Below, one piece after another: positions 9,229 through 23,275 of a stretch of 64,000 bases of DNA. Origin of the DNA: Marinobacter nanhaiticus D15-8W (GTDB lineage: Bacteria > Pseudomonadota > Gammaproteobacteria > Pseudomonadales > Oleiphilaceae). The position numbers were made by a program, and so were the translations under genes. Numbering within the stretch: position 1 is the stretch's first letter; each line of letters opens with the position of its first letter. The DNA lies in the NCBI RefSeq assembly GCF_036511935.1, contig NZ_AP028878.1, positions 4,092,001 to 4,156,000 of the forward strand, given 5' to 3'. The notes below the pieces were generated by a model. The model did no database searches and was not told the origin of the DNA. It was given only the letters and a program-made list of their open reading frames with translations.

Positions 9229-10037
9229 TATTGCCCTCCAAGAAGCTGCTCTTTCAGTAGATCCCAAAGGTACTTCTTATTCCGCGGGTCTGCTGCTAGT
9301 GCGGCCAGCCCGTGCTCGCCGCATACGGGTTTGTCGGCGAGCCAGGAAACCAGGGCTTGATGCTGTTGTTCTGTTTCAGCCAGAGGACCGAGCGCGACAA
9401 ATACACGGTCTCCTAATAAGTCTTCGTCGATACGATTCAGCAAATAACCCAGATCCTTGCGGGCATTCTTCATGACCGCCGGATTGTTGAAGATCGGCCA
9501 TACCAAGCGCCTCTGGTCGCTGACACCTGCGCCAATAGCCCTCAGGATGTTGGTCGCCAGTTGTGCCTGGAGTTCTTCGCTAATATCCGTTGAAAGAGAA
9601 CTCACCAGACAGTGACGATCAGAAACCCAAAAGCCCAAGTCCAGCCTCGCACCATCAAGCACTGCCAGACGGTCGTCGACCGCCGCTTCGGCTTCATTTC
9701 GAATTTGCGGTTGCAGTGACGGCTCGACCGGCTTCGATTCTGGCACCGGCTCGGACTTCTCCTCCAATGAAGGCTCGAGCTCCTTCGGCGAAGACTGCCC
9801 TCCAATACTTTTCAATAGGTCCCGCACATTCCCCTGAGCCGCAGCCCTATCTTCAGCCGAGCGCTTCACAGTTGGCGCGCTTCTTACAACCTCCGGGGCA
9901 GGCTCAGGCTGTTCTGATTCCGGCTCGGAGAAATCAAAGTCCGGCGATGGGGCGGCACCGGGTAACGGATCTCGTGCATACCAGAGATGGACGCCCATCT
10001 GGGAGAGGTAAAACTGGCGTTCCGCTTCTGTGGTCAT
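9228..10037 (-). CDS. holD: Probable DNA polymerase III psi subunit, pseudomonad type
   Basis: A 269-aa protein of low overall conservation. The N-terminus 'YLSQMGVHLWYARDPLPGA' resembles the N-terminal peptide of E. coli psi ('QLGITQWSLRRP'), which binds the clamp loader. The middle (35-120) is Pro/Glu/Ser-rich and probably disordered; residues 125-265 form a folded domain. The psi subunit of Pseudomonas is known to be a much larger, diverged protein encoded next to rimI, and here the gene overlaps rimI by one base. In the replisome it would bridge chi and the tau/gamma complex. Assignment rests on the N-terminal motif and context. Confidence 0.68.
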   Translation of the reverse strand: MTTEAERQFYLSQMGVHLWYARDPLPGAAPSPDFDFSEPESEQPEPAPEVVRSAPTVKRSAEDRAAAQGNVRDLLKSIGGQSSPKELEPSLEEKSEPVPESKPVEPSLQPQIRNEAEAAVDDRLAVLDGARLDLGFWVSDRHCLVSSLSTDISEELQAQLATNILRAIGAGVSDQRRLVWPIFNNPAVMKNARKDLGYLLNRIDEDLLGDRVFVALGPLAETEQQHQALVSWLADKPVCGEHGLAALAADPRNKKYLWDLLKEQLLGGQ

Positions 10038-10220
10038 GAGGATCCGGGTTTCTGGTGGCCTGAGATATCAGGGTATCTGTGATTTCAGGGCAGAGTATAC
10101 TGCATTGGGGCGGGGGTTGTTTATGGGGCTGGCTGCTTGACCACGGACCGGTCATATAGGCTGTTCGATTCGGAGGTGCCTGGTACTGGCAGCCCTTTGG
10201 ACTGCAGACGACGCCCCCGG

Positions 10221-10241
10221 CCCGAAGCGAGACGCTTCGGG
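10221..10241. other. Hairpin in the gap between psi gene and rRNA terminator
   Basis: The gap 10038-10324 holds no gene. It contains a perfect 9-bp stem CCCGAAGCG/CGCTTCGGG with a 3-base loop and an outer GACG/CGTC extension. A second weaker hairpin (GAGCGA/TCGCTC) lies near 10255-10272. No T-run follows, so a terminator role is not shown. Confidence 0.5.
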
Positions 10242-10324
10242 CGTCCTTACCTGAGCGAGCCGTGGTCGCTCGGCCTGGCGGCGTCGGTGCGGATAGCCGT
10301 AGGTCGTCCTTTCTTGCAGGCAAT

Positions 10325-10358
10325 AAAAAACCCCAGCACGTTGCCGTACTGGGGTTTT
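10325..10358 (-). terminator. rRNA operon terminator
   Basis: On the minus strand a stem AAAACCCCAG...CTGGGGTTTT with a further ACG/CGT inner pairing and a GCAA loop ends in six T, about 10 bases after the 5S 3' end. Confidence 0.88.
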
Positions 10359-10367
10359 GGATTGGGA

Positions 10368-10484
10368 GCCTGACGATGACCTACTCTCGCATGGGCAGAA
10401 GCCACACTACCATCGGCGCTGGTCCGTTTCACTGCTGAGTTCGGGATGGGATCAGGTGGTTCCGGACCGCTATGGTCGTCAGGC
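10368..10484 (-). rRNA. rrf: 5S ribosomal RNA
   Basis: The reverse complement begins GCCTGACGACCATAGCGG and carries the typical CCGAACTCAG loop and the closing strand ...GAGAGTAGGTCATCGTCAGG that pairs with the 5' end. About 117 nt. Ends are estimated from the terminal helix. Confidence 0.93.
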
Positions 10485-10581
10485 AAAAAGGTTGACCACT
10501 GGGTGGGACAAGATTGCGCGAGCCGAAGCTCAGCTGAAGCGATTTCCTGCGTTATCCGCAGTTGGCTTGGGTGTTATATAG

Positions 10582-13467
<2,886 letters not shown>

Positions 13468-13510
13468 ACTATATAACCCCAAACCAACTGTTTAATCTTC
13501 GTCTGAAACC

Positions 13511-13593
13511 GTCATGCCGCGCTGCAGTCTTCGTTCAGTCAGTTACATACGTGTGTATGCGCCTTCCTTCACTCAGCCTGCGCCTTGCCTGAC
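13511..13593. repeat. Hairpin repeat unit in 16S-23S spacer (copy 1)
   Basis: Read on the minus strand: TCAGGCAAGGCGCAG near one end and CTGCAGCGCGGCATGA near the other, with an inner palindromic centre around GCATACACACGTATGT. The layout GGCAAGGC - stem - palindrome - stem - (A)GCGC is shared with the copies at 13959 and 14136 and with the element at 62452. It lies between tRNA-Ala and 23S. Confidence 0.6.
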
Positions 13594-13760
13594 GCCTTCA
13601 GCCTCGATTAAACCTGCCGGCAGCCTTTTGTCCTGCCAGCGGTTGATCCAAGATTAAGCAACCCAACGATTAACACCGGATAACGCTTGAAATCGCTATC
13701 ATTGGATGGGCCATCTCGGAGATAAAGAGATGATCCATCCGGCTTGCAATCTTGTCCGCA

Positions 13761-13773
13761 TTGTTAAAGAGCA
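13761..13773 (-). promoter_or_regulatory. boxA antitermination site before 23S
   Basis: Minus strand TGCTCTTTAACAA, matching the consensus bound by NusB/S10 in rRNA antitermination, located between tRNA-Ala and 23S, the normal second boxA position. Confidence 0.85.
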
Positions 13774-13868
13774 TGTCTGACCCAGTGATCAGAAAGAAGG
13801 GCTTCCGATTGTCATCAATCCGAAACGCTTGTTTCTGCACACTGACCGAAGCCAGGTCTTCGTAAAGT

Positions 13869-13944
13869 TGGTGGAGCCAGGCAGGATCGAACTGCCGACC
13901 TCCTGCGTGCAAGGCAGGCGCTCTCCCAGCTGAGCTATGGCCCC
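13869..13944 (-). tRNA. tRNA-Ala (anticodon TGC)
   Basis: 76 nt including an encoded CCA. The acceptor pairs GGGGCCA/TGGCTCC, the anticodon loop reads CTTGCAC, and the T-loop GTTCGATCC is intact. It lies in the 16S-23S spacer. Confidence 0.97.
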
Positions 13945-13958
13945 AGTAAAGCTGCCAA

Positions 13959-14038
13959 GAATTTTGTGAGGCAAGGCATCAAAGTGCGCCGCATAGCCTG
14001 CTATGCAAGTACTTCGATAACGCCGCATCACGAAATTC
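13959..14038. repeat. Hairpin repeat unit between tRNA-Ala and tRNA-Ile (copy 2)
   Basis: Plus strand: outer arms GAATTTTGTGA and TCACGAAATTC pair with one mismatch, GGCAAGGC and AACGCCGC face each other, inner arms ATCAAAGT and ACTTCGAT pair with one mismatch, and the centre is GCATAGCCTGCTATGC. It fills almost the whole space between the two tRNAs. It shares its design with copies at 13511, 14136 and 62452. Confidence 0.65.
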
Positions 14039-14115
<77 letters not shown>

Positions 14116-14135
14116 GGTTTTGCTTGTCTTCGGCT

Positions 14136-14221
14136 CACCTGGTCTGCGTTGTGGTCTTCGCTCAGTCGGTCACGTACGCGTGTACGCTCCCTTCTTCACT
14201 CAGCCCACGCCTTGCCAGCTG
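14136..14221. repeat. Hairpin repeat unit in 16S-tRNA-Ile spacer (copy 3)
   Basis: Minus strand: CAGCTGGCAAGGCGTGG at one end, CCACAACGCAGACCAGGTG at the other, with an inner palindromic centre around GCGTACACGCGTACGT. About 70 bases align with the 13511 copy (TCTTCG.TCAGTC, CACTCAGCC.). Confidence 0.6.
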
Positions 14222-14359
14222 ATCCGAATCCGGCGCTAAACCCTGAGATACCCTCAAAGCTTAACCAAACCGACATCGGGTCTGCATTAGACCCTTATGC
14301 TCTCTTATCCATTGACCAAGTAATTCGTGTGGGCTCTGACCGAAGCGTTCGGCTTCGTT

Positions 14360-15900
<1,541 letters not shown>

Positions 15901-16025
15901 AAATCATACGGGATCCGAAAATCCCAAATCATGCTCAAGACAAAACTCAATTTCGACGAGTCACTGTCTCGATATTTCGTTGCCGAAATACCTCAGCCAG
16001 CGCCCACACGAATTACTTGGTCAAC

Positions 16026-16037
16026 TTTTTAAAGAGC
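16026..16037 (-). promoter_or_regulatory. boxA in the rRNA leader
   Basis: Minus strand GCTCTTTAAAAA, about 130 bases upstream of the 16S 5' end and downstream of all three promoters, as expected for the leader antitermination site. Confidence 0.75.
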
Positions 16038-16064
16038 TGGGCCGTTGCCCGATCAAGGCCGCGT

Positions 16065-16092
16065 ATTCTACAGCGAACCGCCACCTTGTCAA
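16065..16092 (-). promoter_or_regulatory. rRNA promoter, proximal
   Basis: Minus strand TTGACA (16087-16092), 16-base spacer, TAGAAT (16065-16070), then a GC-rich discriminator typical of stringently controlled rRNA promoters. The -35 lies in CGGTTGACAAGG, the same context as the middle promoter. Confidence 0.85.
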
Positions 16093-16168
16093 CCGTTTAT
16101 TTTTCCGCGTTTCGCGACTTCCGAAACCGCCGAAAACCTCCCGGCTTTACCTCATCAAGGTGGCGCGC

Positions 16169-16196
16169 ATTTTACGCTGAACCGCCGCCTTGTCAA
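16169..16196 (-). promoter_or_regulatory. rRNA promoter, middle
   Basis: Minus strand TTGACA (16191-16196), 16-base spacer, TAAAAT (16169-16174), then GCGCGCC discriminator. About 20 bases around the -35 match the proximal promoter, suggesting duplication. Confidence 0.85.
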
Positions 16197-16299
16197 CCGT
16201 TATTTTGAAGAACCTGAACTCAAATACTTCAAAGAAAACAAACGGTTGCCTTTCGACTCCCGGCCCGCCTCAGTGGCGTGCCCCTCGAAAGAGATGCGC

Positions 16300-16327
16300 A
16301 TTCTACAGACCCCACCGGACCTGTAAA
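16300..16327 (-). promoter_or_regulatory. rRNA promoter, distal
   Basis: Minus strand TTTACA (16322-16327), 16-base spacer, TAGAAT (16300-16305), followed by GCGCATC. It is the third in series; the upstream stretch to 16500 is A/T-rich and could act as an UP element. No gene is seen in 15901-16539. Confidence 0.75.
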
Positions 16328-16506
16328 CCCCTTTCTCAAACTTTTTATCGAATGTCTCGGTTTTCCGAAACGAGTCGTTTAGAAGATAACCAAAAACACG
16401 ACCAAGTCGATCAACAAACAACCAAGAAGGCCTTATATGTATGTGATGACGGCGACTTGAGTTTCAACCCTGAAAAGAAGAAACGGGGAAGGGCAAAAGT
16501 AGCGTC

Positions 16507-16523
16507 GCCCCGGCATCCGGGGC
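16507..16523 (-). terminator. Possible terminator of pssA
   Basis: Perfect 7-bp stem GCCCCGG/CCGGGGC with loop CAT, 17 bases after the pssA stop on the minus strand. A short T stretch follows at a distance, so strength is uncertain. Confidence 0.45.
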
Positions 16524-16539
16524 AACGCCCTACCAGGCA

Positions 16540-17379
16540 TTAATCTTTGTTGGTGTCAGCACCTTCTGCAGCCTGAGGACGCGGCCTACGCACCTTGCGA
16601 AAAAGGGCGCGAGCAGGGCCAGAAAGGCCATAAACCAGGAAACCAGCAAAAAGCACCGTTCCCGGGTCCAACGTGACCACGACAAAGACGAGAACCACCA
16701 CCAGGATGGCCGCAAACGGAACGCGCCCTTTCAAGTCGAGATCCTTGAAACTGCGGTATAGAATGTTACTGACCATCAGCACGCCCGCGCCTCCGACCAC
16801 CAAGACCGTCATCGCCTTGAGCCAGAACTCGGGCTCCACGCCCTGGAAGCACCAGACCAGACCAGCCACCACTGCAGCCGCAGACGGGCTGGGCAAACCC
16901 ACGAAATATTTTTTGTCGACTGAGCCAATCTGCGTGTTGAAACGAGCGAGGCGTAACGCAGCGCCGGCGACATAGATGAAGGTAATCGCCCACCCAAACT
17001 GGCCAAAGCTGTTCAGCGACCAGAAAAAGGCAACCAGTCCCGGCGCCACCCCGAACGCTACCATGTCGGCCAGACTATCGTATTCCTCGCCGAACTTGCT
17101 CTGGGTGTTGGTCATCCGCGCAACGCGCCCGTCGAGACCATCAAGCACCATGGATACGAATATCGCGATGGCTGCGTTCTCGAACATACCGTTCGCAGCG
17201 GAGACCATGGCAAAAAAGCCGGAAAAGAGTGAGGCTGTCGTCAGCAGGTTGGGCAAGAGGTAGATCCCCTTCCTGCGAACGCGTGCGCCCTCGACGACCT
17301 CTTCTTCGACCACCTCACCTTCGCGAAGCGCTTCTTCTGCAGATACCGAGTTATCGTCAGTTCGGTTAGTCTTACTCAT
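16540..17379 (-). CDS. pssA: CDP-diacylglycerol-serine O-phosphatidyltransferase
   Basis: Makes phosphatidylserine from CDP-diacylglycerol and serine, the precursor of phosphatidylethanolamine. I use the ATG at 17379 (MSKTNRTDD, 279 aa), which has AGGA upstream. The CDP-alcohol transferase signature D-x2-DG-x2-AR-x8-G-x3-D-x3-D is complete, starting 'DGLDGRVARM' and ending 'YDSLAD'. There are about seven or eight membrane helices. The acidic N-terminus (EEEVVEG) and basic C-terminal tail are cytoplasmic. This is the integral-membrane type, unlike E. coli PssA. It lies downstream of ilvC in pseudomonads as well. Confidence 0.92.
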   Translation of the reverse strand: MSKTNRTDDNSVSAEEALREGEVVEEEVVEGARVRRKGIYLLPNLLTTASLFSGFFAMVSAANGMFENAAIAIFVSMVLDGLDGRVARMTNTQSKFGEEYDSLADMVAFGVAPGLVAFFWSLNSFGQFGWAITFIYVAGAALRLARFNTQIGSVDKKYFVGLPSPSAAAVVAGLVWCFQGVEPEFWLKAMTVLVVGGAGVLMVSNILYRSFKDLDLKGRVPFAAILVVVLVFVVVTLDPGTVLFAGFLVYGLSGPARALFRKVRRPRPQAAEGADTNKD

Positions 17380-17490
17380 TCGGCTCGATTCCTGAAAAAC
17401 ATACAACGGGCATTATAGACGATTAAGGGGACACATCCGTCAAGCCGGCCGCCAACACTGGTTACGAAACAGTCACCTATAAACGCAAAA

Positions 17491-17510
17491 ACGCGGCCCG
17501 GAGGCCGCGT
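17491..17510 (-). terminator. Terminator of the ilv operon
   Basis: Perfect 8-bp stem ACGCGGCC/GGCCGCGT with a 4-base loop, 21 bases after the ilvC stop, followed on the minus strand by TTTT. Confidence 0.75.
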
Positions 17511-17531
17511 CTTGAAGAACGCATCCGAAGA

Positions 17532-18560
<1,029 letters not shown>

Positions 18561-18606
18561 TTACTTATCCGGCCCTTCGCGGCCGAGATTCAATGAATGA
18601 TTTCAA

Positions 18607-18654
18607 TCAGATACCGAGAGCTTTTCCTGCTCAGATACTGAGAACTTTCTCGCC
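18607..18654. repeat. 24-bp tandem duplication across the ilvN stop codon
   Basis: 18607-18630 and 18631-18654 are imperfect direct copies (TCAGATAC.GAGA.CTTT). On the minus strand the second copy encodes the last residues of IlvN (GEKVLSI and stop) and the first would encode AGKALGI and stop. Confidence 0.7.
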
Positions 18655-19122
18655 GCGCGCAATGCCGGACACCCCGGAGCGAACCACCTCGAGCACGCCA
18701 GTCGTACCGACCGCCTGAATGAAGGCATCAAGCTTGTCGCTATCGCCCGCCAGCTGCACGGTATAAACCGTGCTGGTGACATCGACGATCTGACCCCGGA
18801 AGATATCGACCGTACGCTTGATCTCAGCACGCTGGGATCCGCTCGCCTTGAGTTTGATCAGCATCAGCTCGCGTTCGATATGCGCACCCTCGGTGAGGTC
18901 CACCAGCTTGACCACCTCGATCAGCTTGTTGAGCTGTTTGGTGATCTGTTCGATGACGCGATCTGAACCGGTCGTGGTGACAGTCAGGCGAGAGAGCGTC
19001 TCGTCTTCGGTGGGTGCGACGGTCAGGGTCTCGATGTTGTAGTTACGCTGGGAAAACAGCCCAACCACACGAGACAGCGCACCGGGCTCGTTCTCAAGCA
19101 ATACAGAAATGATGCGACGCAT
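18631..19122 (-). CDS. ilvN: Acetolactate synthase small (regulatory) subunit
   Basis: Regulatory subunit that activates the catalytic subunit and confers valine feedback inhibition. The 163-aa protein has an N-terminal ACT domain ('MRRIISVLLENEPGALSRVV', 'RNYNIETLTVAPTED') and a C-terminal second ACT-like half. It belongs to the IlvH length class. It begins five bases after the ilvI stop. Its last 24 coding bases are duplicated just after the stop. Confidence 0.95.
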   Translation of the reverse strand: MRRIISVLLENEPGALSRVVGLFSQRNYNIETLTVAPTEDETLSRLTVTTTGSDRVIEQITKQLNKLIEVVKLVDLTEGAHIERELMLIKLKASGSQRAEIKRTVDIFRGQIVDVTSTVYTVQLAGDSDKLDAFIQAVGTTGVLEVVRSGVSGIARGEKVLSI

Positions 19123-19127
19123 GGTGA

Positions 19128-20846
19128 TCAGACCCTCTCCGTTTTACTGAGCCACATATCCTTCATAGAGCCGCGGGCCACCTGCATCGGGTAGACGTGC
19201 TCGTGTGGATCAACGTAGATGTCCAGGAACACCAGCTTGTCCTTCATCGCAAAGGCCTCTTCGAGCTTGGTTTCGAGATCCTCCTTGCGGTCGATCTTGA
19301 TGCCCACATGCCCATAGGCCTCGGCCAGCTTGATGAAGTCCGGCAGGGATTCCATATAGGACTGCGAATGGCGGGACTCGTAGTTCATGTCCTGCCACTG
19401 CTTCACCATGCCCAGTGCCTGATTGTTGAGGTTCACGATCTTGACCGGCAGGTTGTACTGCTTGCAGGTGCTCAGCTCCTGGATGTTCATCTGGATACTG
19501 CCCTCACCGGTGACGCAGATGACGTCGTCGTCAGGGTAGCTCAGCTTGACACCCATGGCCGCCGGTAAACCAAAGCCCATGGTGCCCAGACCACCGGAGT
19601 TGATCCAGCGGTTGGGCTTGTTGAACTTATAGTATTGCGCCGCGAACATCTGGTGCTGCCCGACATCGGTAGTAACGAATGCCTCGCCATTGGTAAGCCG
19701 GTGCAGCGCCTCGATCACTTCCTGCGGCTTGATGTACTTGTCGCTCTTTTCGTAACGCATGCCGTGGAAGGCGCGCCACTCGTCGATCTGCTTCCACCAG
19801 GCCTTTAGCGCTTCGGCATCGGGCTTTTCCTTGCTTTCCTTGACCAGCGCAATCATTTCCTTCAGTACGGCATCGACTGGCCCAACGATGGGTACGTCGG
19901 CTTCGACGGTCTTGGAAATGGATGCCGGGTCGATATCGATATGGACGATCCGCGCGCCGGGACAGAACTTCTCGGTCGCATTGGTGACACGATCATCAAA
20001 ACGGGCACCGACGGCCAGGATCAGATCGGAATGATGCATGGCCATGTTGGACTCGTAGGTCCCGTGCATGCCCAACCAGCCCAGGGACTGCTTGTCGCCA
20101 GCAGGAAAGCCCCCGATACCCATCAACGTATTGGTGACGGGGAATCCCAGCAGGTGAGCCAGATCGGTAAGCTGCTCGGAAGCCTTACCCAACACGACGC
20201 CACCGCCGGCATAGATGATCGGCCGCTTCGCCGCCAACAGCATTTCAGCCGCCTTACGGATCTGACCGGCATGACCACGCATCGCTGGGTTATATGAGCG
20301 CAGCTTCACCTTCTTGGGGTAGCTATACTCATAACGCTCGTTGGGCGTGGTCATATCCTTGGGAATATCGACCACCACCGGACCGGGGCGACCGGTTGAT
20401 GCAATAAAATAGGCCTTGCGAACGATCTCGGGAATTTCAGAAGGATGACGCACCGTCATGTTGTGCTTCACCACCGGGCGGGAAACACCGATCATGTCGG
20501 TTTCCTGGAAGGCGTCCTCACCAATCAGGCTTGATGCCACCTGACCGCACAGGACCACCATCGGGATGGAATCCATAAAAGCTGTGGCAATGCCCGTAAT
20601 GGTGTTGGTGGCACCCGGGCCGGATGTCACCAGTACGGTCCCCGGTTTGCCCGAGGCTCTCGCATAGCCATCGGCCATATGCACGGCAGCCTGTTCGTGG
20701 CGGACCAGGATATGCTTGACCTTGTCCTGTCTGAACAGGGCGTCATAGATATGCAGTGCTGCGCCACCCGGATAACCGTAGATGTACTCGATCCCTTCAT
20801 CCTGCAGGGAACGGATCAGCATGTCTGCGCCAGACAATAACTCCAC
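19128..20846 (-). CDS. ilvI: Acetolactate synthase large (catalytic) subunit
   Basis: ThDP- and FAD-dependent condensation of pyruvate with pyruvate or 2-oxobutyrate. I chose the GTG at 20846 ([10 protein letters not shown], 572 aa) because GAGGG lies eight bases upstream and the length fits E. coli IlvI; 31 extra residues in the longer frame look non-coding. The catalytic Glu is in '[18 protein letters not shown]', the ThDP motif begins '[11 protein letters not shown]' and ends 'NLNN'. First gene of ilvI-ilvN-ilvC, with a long leader. Confidence 0.95.
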   Translation of the reverse strand: MELLSGADMLIRSLQDEGIEYIYGYPGGAALHIYDALFRQDKVKHILVRHEQAAVHMADGYARASGKPGTVLVTSGPGATNTITGIATAFMDSIPMVVLCGQVASSLIGEDAFQETDMIGVSRPVVKHNMTVRHPSEIPEIVRKAYFIASTGRPGPVVVDIPKDMTTPNERYEYSYPKKVKLRSYNPAMRGHAGQIRKAAEMLLAAKRPIIYAGGGVVLGKASEQLTDLAHLLGFPVTNTLMGIGGFPAGDKQSLGWLGMHGTYESNMAMHHSDLILAVGARFDDRVTNATEKFCPGARIVHIDIDPASISKTVEADVPIVGPVDAVLKEMIALVKESKEKPDAEALKAWWKQIDEWRAFHGMRYEKSDKYIKPQEVIEALHRLTNGEAFVTTDVGQHQMFAAQYYKFNKPNRWINSGGLGTMGFGLPAAMGVKLSYPDDDVICVTGEGSIQMNIQELSTCKQYNLPVKIVNLNNQALGMVKQWQDMNYESRHSQSYMESLPDFIKLAEAYGHVGIKIDRKEDLETKLEEAFAMKDKLVFLDIYVDPHEHVYPMQVARGSMKDMWLSKTERV

Positions 20847-21155
20847 TTTCTCTACCCTCTTTATAGAGTGAATGTGCCGGCTTTCGCCGGTTGCCTGGGG
20901 TTCCGGTGCAGAGCTTCTTGTGAAAGCCGGACCGGACATTCCGCCACACCATGGGACGCAGAGGTTGTCTCTTGGCCAACCGAGCCTCCTGAGGGTGCCG
21001 GAGGTCGGCCAGTTGATGGACTGCGAAGTTCTTGCTACAGCAAGCTATCGCAACCCAGACCGCGCAGAATGCGCGAGACGTTCAGTGTGGTAATCAATGG
21101 GGATACTTGCACGGGATTGCCTGCCGTATTTACCCCTGTTTTCAGGCAATCGCCA
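20847..21155 (-). promoter_or_regulatory. Long leader of the ilv operon, possible attenuation region
   Basis: About 300 bases separate a candidate promoter from ilvI. The minus strand holds a short frame (stop near 21035) ending with Leu/Ile/Val-rich residues 'PLITTLNVSRILRGLG', but no convincing start with a ribosome site. A stable CCGGC-GAAA-GCCGG hairpin lies at 20877-20890, and another CCGGTCCGGC segment at 20927-20938 could pair alternatively. This is suggestive of control by structure, not proof. Confidence 0.35.
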
Positions 21156-21183
21156 ATTGTGACAGCGGGAAACGCCCTGTCAA
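21156..21183 (-). promoter_or_regulatory. Candidate ilvI promoter
   Basis: Minus strand TTGACA (21178-21183), 16-base spacer, CACAAT (21156-21161). A perfect -35 and a 4/6 -10, about 310 bases upstream of ilvI. Confidence 0.45.
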
Positions 21184-21391
21184 TACCAACAGCTCGCCGA
21201 GGCGCGCCATTGGGCCTTCCCTGTCCAAACTCCGTTACATAAAACCGACAGCTAAGGACTGGCCAATTCACAGTTTTTGACTCATCTTAAGCACATTGAT
21301 TTCGGCCATGGCAGAATTGGCTCTGGACCAGGTAAAACGATTTGGCATGGAATGCCATCGCCAAACGCATATGGAAACAGGTTGTATCCGC

Positions 21392-21847
21392 ATGAAAAAA
21401 TTTGGAATTCTGCTGAGTATCCTGCTATCAGCCTCGACACTCTCCGCACAGGCCAGCTCAGTGTATAAGTGGACCGACGAAAACGGTGTGACGCATTTCG
21501 GTGATCGTCAGCCGACCGGTCAGCAAACCGAAACCGTCAATGTCCGTTCAGGCACGAGCGAGAGCGCCAATGCCGAGCAGCGCGCCACTCCGCAGGAGCG
21601 TGTTGAAGCCATGGATAAAGCGGCTGCCGAGCAGGCCGAGAAAGAAGACATGACGAGGCAGGAAGAAGCCGTTGCCAAGCAGCGCCAGAAAAACTGCGAG
21701 ATCGCACAGGACAACCTTAAAACGATCAGCACCCATGCGCGGATCAAGGTGACCGAGAATGGCGAGCAACGCTACCTGACACCGGAAGAAATCCAGCAGA
21801 AGAAAGACGAGTTCCAGAAGATCGTAGAAGAGGACTGCCAAGCCTGA
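21392..21847 (+). CDS. DUF4124 domain-containing exported protein
   Basis: A 151-aa protein with a signal peptide (residues 1-21, MKKFGILLS... ending SAQA) and a DUF4124 segment just after it, 'VYKWTDENGVTHFGDRQP', found at the N-terminus of many small gammaproteobacterial envelope proteins. The rest (50-150) is Glu/Lys/Gln-rich and likely a helix or coiled coil, with two late cysteines (C112 and C149 approx.). Function unknown. The ATG at 21392 is chosen because it gives a clean signal peptide; upstream in-frame Met codons do not. Confidence 0.8.
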   Translation: MKKFGILLSILLSASTLSAQASSVYKWTDENGVTHFGDRQPTGQQTETVNVRSGTSESANAEQRATPQERVEAMDKAAAEQAEKEDMTRQEEAVAKQRQKNCEIAQDNLKTISTHARIKVTENGEQRYLTPEEIQQKKDEFQKIVEEDCQA

Positions 21848-21877
21848 GACGGCTTTCCCGGATTGCAGATGAAGGAA

Positions 21878-21903
21878 AGGGCGGCCCTCCCTTGGGGCGC
21901 CCT
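21878..21903. terminator. Possible terminator between DUF4124 gene and alkB
   Basis: AGGGCG/CGCCCT stem with outer GAAA/TTTC pairing across a small bulge, between convergent genes. No gene is seen in 21848-22011. Confidence 0.35.
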
Positions 21904-22011
21904 CGTTTCCCGATCACCACACACAAGTGAAGAGCCCGCTACTGACGCAACGGGCAAAGCAGATATAGCGTTCAGCCACTGCATCTGATCGAGGCATGCA
22001 TCGGCGACACC

Positions 22012-23148
22012 TTAACCAAGCTGATGCTCTTCCCCCTTGTAATACGCTTCTACCCGCGGATTCATCACCCTCTTCCACAAAGGCGGAAATAATGCCAAGA
22101 CCACCATCGCTGCGTATCCAGCGGGCAATTGTGGCGCAACCTGATGATGACGCAGGACCTGATAGCGGCGCTTCGCATATGCATGGTGGTCACTATGGCG
22201 CTGCAGGTGGAACAGGAAAACATTGGTCAGGAAGTAGTTGGAATTCCAGCTGTGCTCTGGCGTGGTTCGTTCGTACCGGCCACTCTCCAGTTTGCGGCGA
22301 TGCAGACCGTAATGCTCCAGGTAGTTGACGATCTCGAGGAGGGTGAAGGCGATGAAGCTCTGCCCCAGGAAATAAACGGCGCCTAGCCACCCGAAAGCAA
22401 GCATAAAGGCTACCAGCGCCAGAAACGAGAGGCCGTACCACCACATCAATTCGTTACGCCAAGTCAGCGGAGCATGACCTTTGCGCTTCAGACGTACCGC
22501 TTCCAATCGCCAGGCGTTAAGGAAGTTGCGAACGTATGCCTGCGGCAGAAAGTTGTACAGCGACTGGTCGTAGCGAGAGGAGGACGCATCTTCCGGAGTG
22601 GACACATGCACATGGTGGCCACGCAGATGTTCGACCTTGAAGCCTCCGTAACACACCAGCGATAGTAACAATCCGCCGGCCCACGGTTCGAGTCGACCGT
22701 CCTTGTGGATCAGTTCGTGGGCGACGTTGATGCCCAGCCCACCGACAATACCGATCGACACGATCCAGCCCAGGGCCCCAAATGCCGTGAAGGTGCCACT
22801 GGTGAGTACTTGCATACCCCATACCAGCACCCAGGCAAACGCCACCACCCAACCAAGGGTCATGATGCGGTAGAACAGCTCATTGTTCATATGGGGCACA
22901 TCGGTCTGCTCGTCCGGGTTCAGGGCATCCTGGCCGAGCATCCAGTCGAGTAGAGGAATGAGACCGAACACCACCACCGGTACGCCCCAGGCAAAAAGGT
23001 CGACCCAGCCGGTCGCCTTACCGGCGCCGAGCAGCAGCATTGGGAGGGCCAGGGGCAACATGGCGATCAGGAAACTGTACTTCTTCAGGCGCAAGAGCAG
23101 CCGACGACGGGACGACGATGTCTCCAGGGTAACCTGCTGTGAGTCCAT
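22012..23148 (-). CDS. alkB: Alkane 1-monooxygenase AlkB
   Basis: Membrane di-iron enzyme that hydroxylates the terminal carbon of medium-chain n-alkanes, using electrons from rubredoxin. The 378-aa protein has about six membrane helices and all histidine boxes: HELIHK (144-149), EHLRGHH (173-179), NYLEHYGLHRR (275-285) and LQRHSDHHA (315-323). No rubredoxin or rubredoxin reductase gene is in the window, so those partners must be elsewhere. Divergent from a GntR-type regulator, the arrangement seen at alkB loci of Alcanivorax and Marinobacter. Confidence 0.95.
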   Translation of the reverse strand: MDSQQVTLETSSSRRRLLLRLKKYSFLIAMLPLALPMLLLGAGKATGWVDLFAWGVPVVVFGLIPLLDWMLGQDALNPDEQTDVPHMNNELFYRIMTLGWVVAFAWVLVWGMQVLTSGTFTAFGALGWIVSIGIVGGLGINVAHELIHKDGRLEPWAGGLLLSLVCYGGFKVEHLRGHHVHVSTPEDASSSRYDQSLYNFLPQAYVRNFLNAWRLEAVRLKRKGHAPLTWRNELMWWYGLSFLALVAFMLAFGWLGAVYFLGQSFIAFTLLEIVNYLEHYGLHRRKLESGRYERTTPEHSWNSNYFLTNVFLFHLQRHSDHHAYAKRRYQVLRHHQVAPQLPAGYAAMVVLALFPPLWKRVMNPRVEAYYKGEEHQLG

Positions 23149-23246
23149 ACGAACCTCGCTTTTAGGATGACGTTTTTGTTCTATGTTCAGTCGATGTTGG
23201 CTTCACGGCGACCGCATACAGCGGCCTACACGACCTTCTGCTTGCT

Positions 23247-23275
23247 ATAGTGTCCTACAATACAACAGTCGTCAA
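23247..23275 (-). promoter_or_regulatory. Candidate alkB promoter and possible GntR operator
   Basis: Minus strand TTGACG (23270-23275), 17-base spacer, CACTAT (23247-23252), about 100 bases upstream of alkB. The spacer contains ACAATACAACA flanked by TGT, a half-site-like pattern where the divergent GntR protein might bind. Otherwise the 316-base gap 23149-23464 holds nothing I recognise. Confidence 0.45.
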
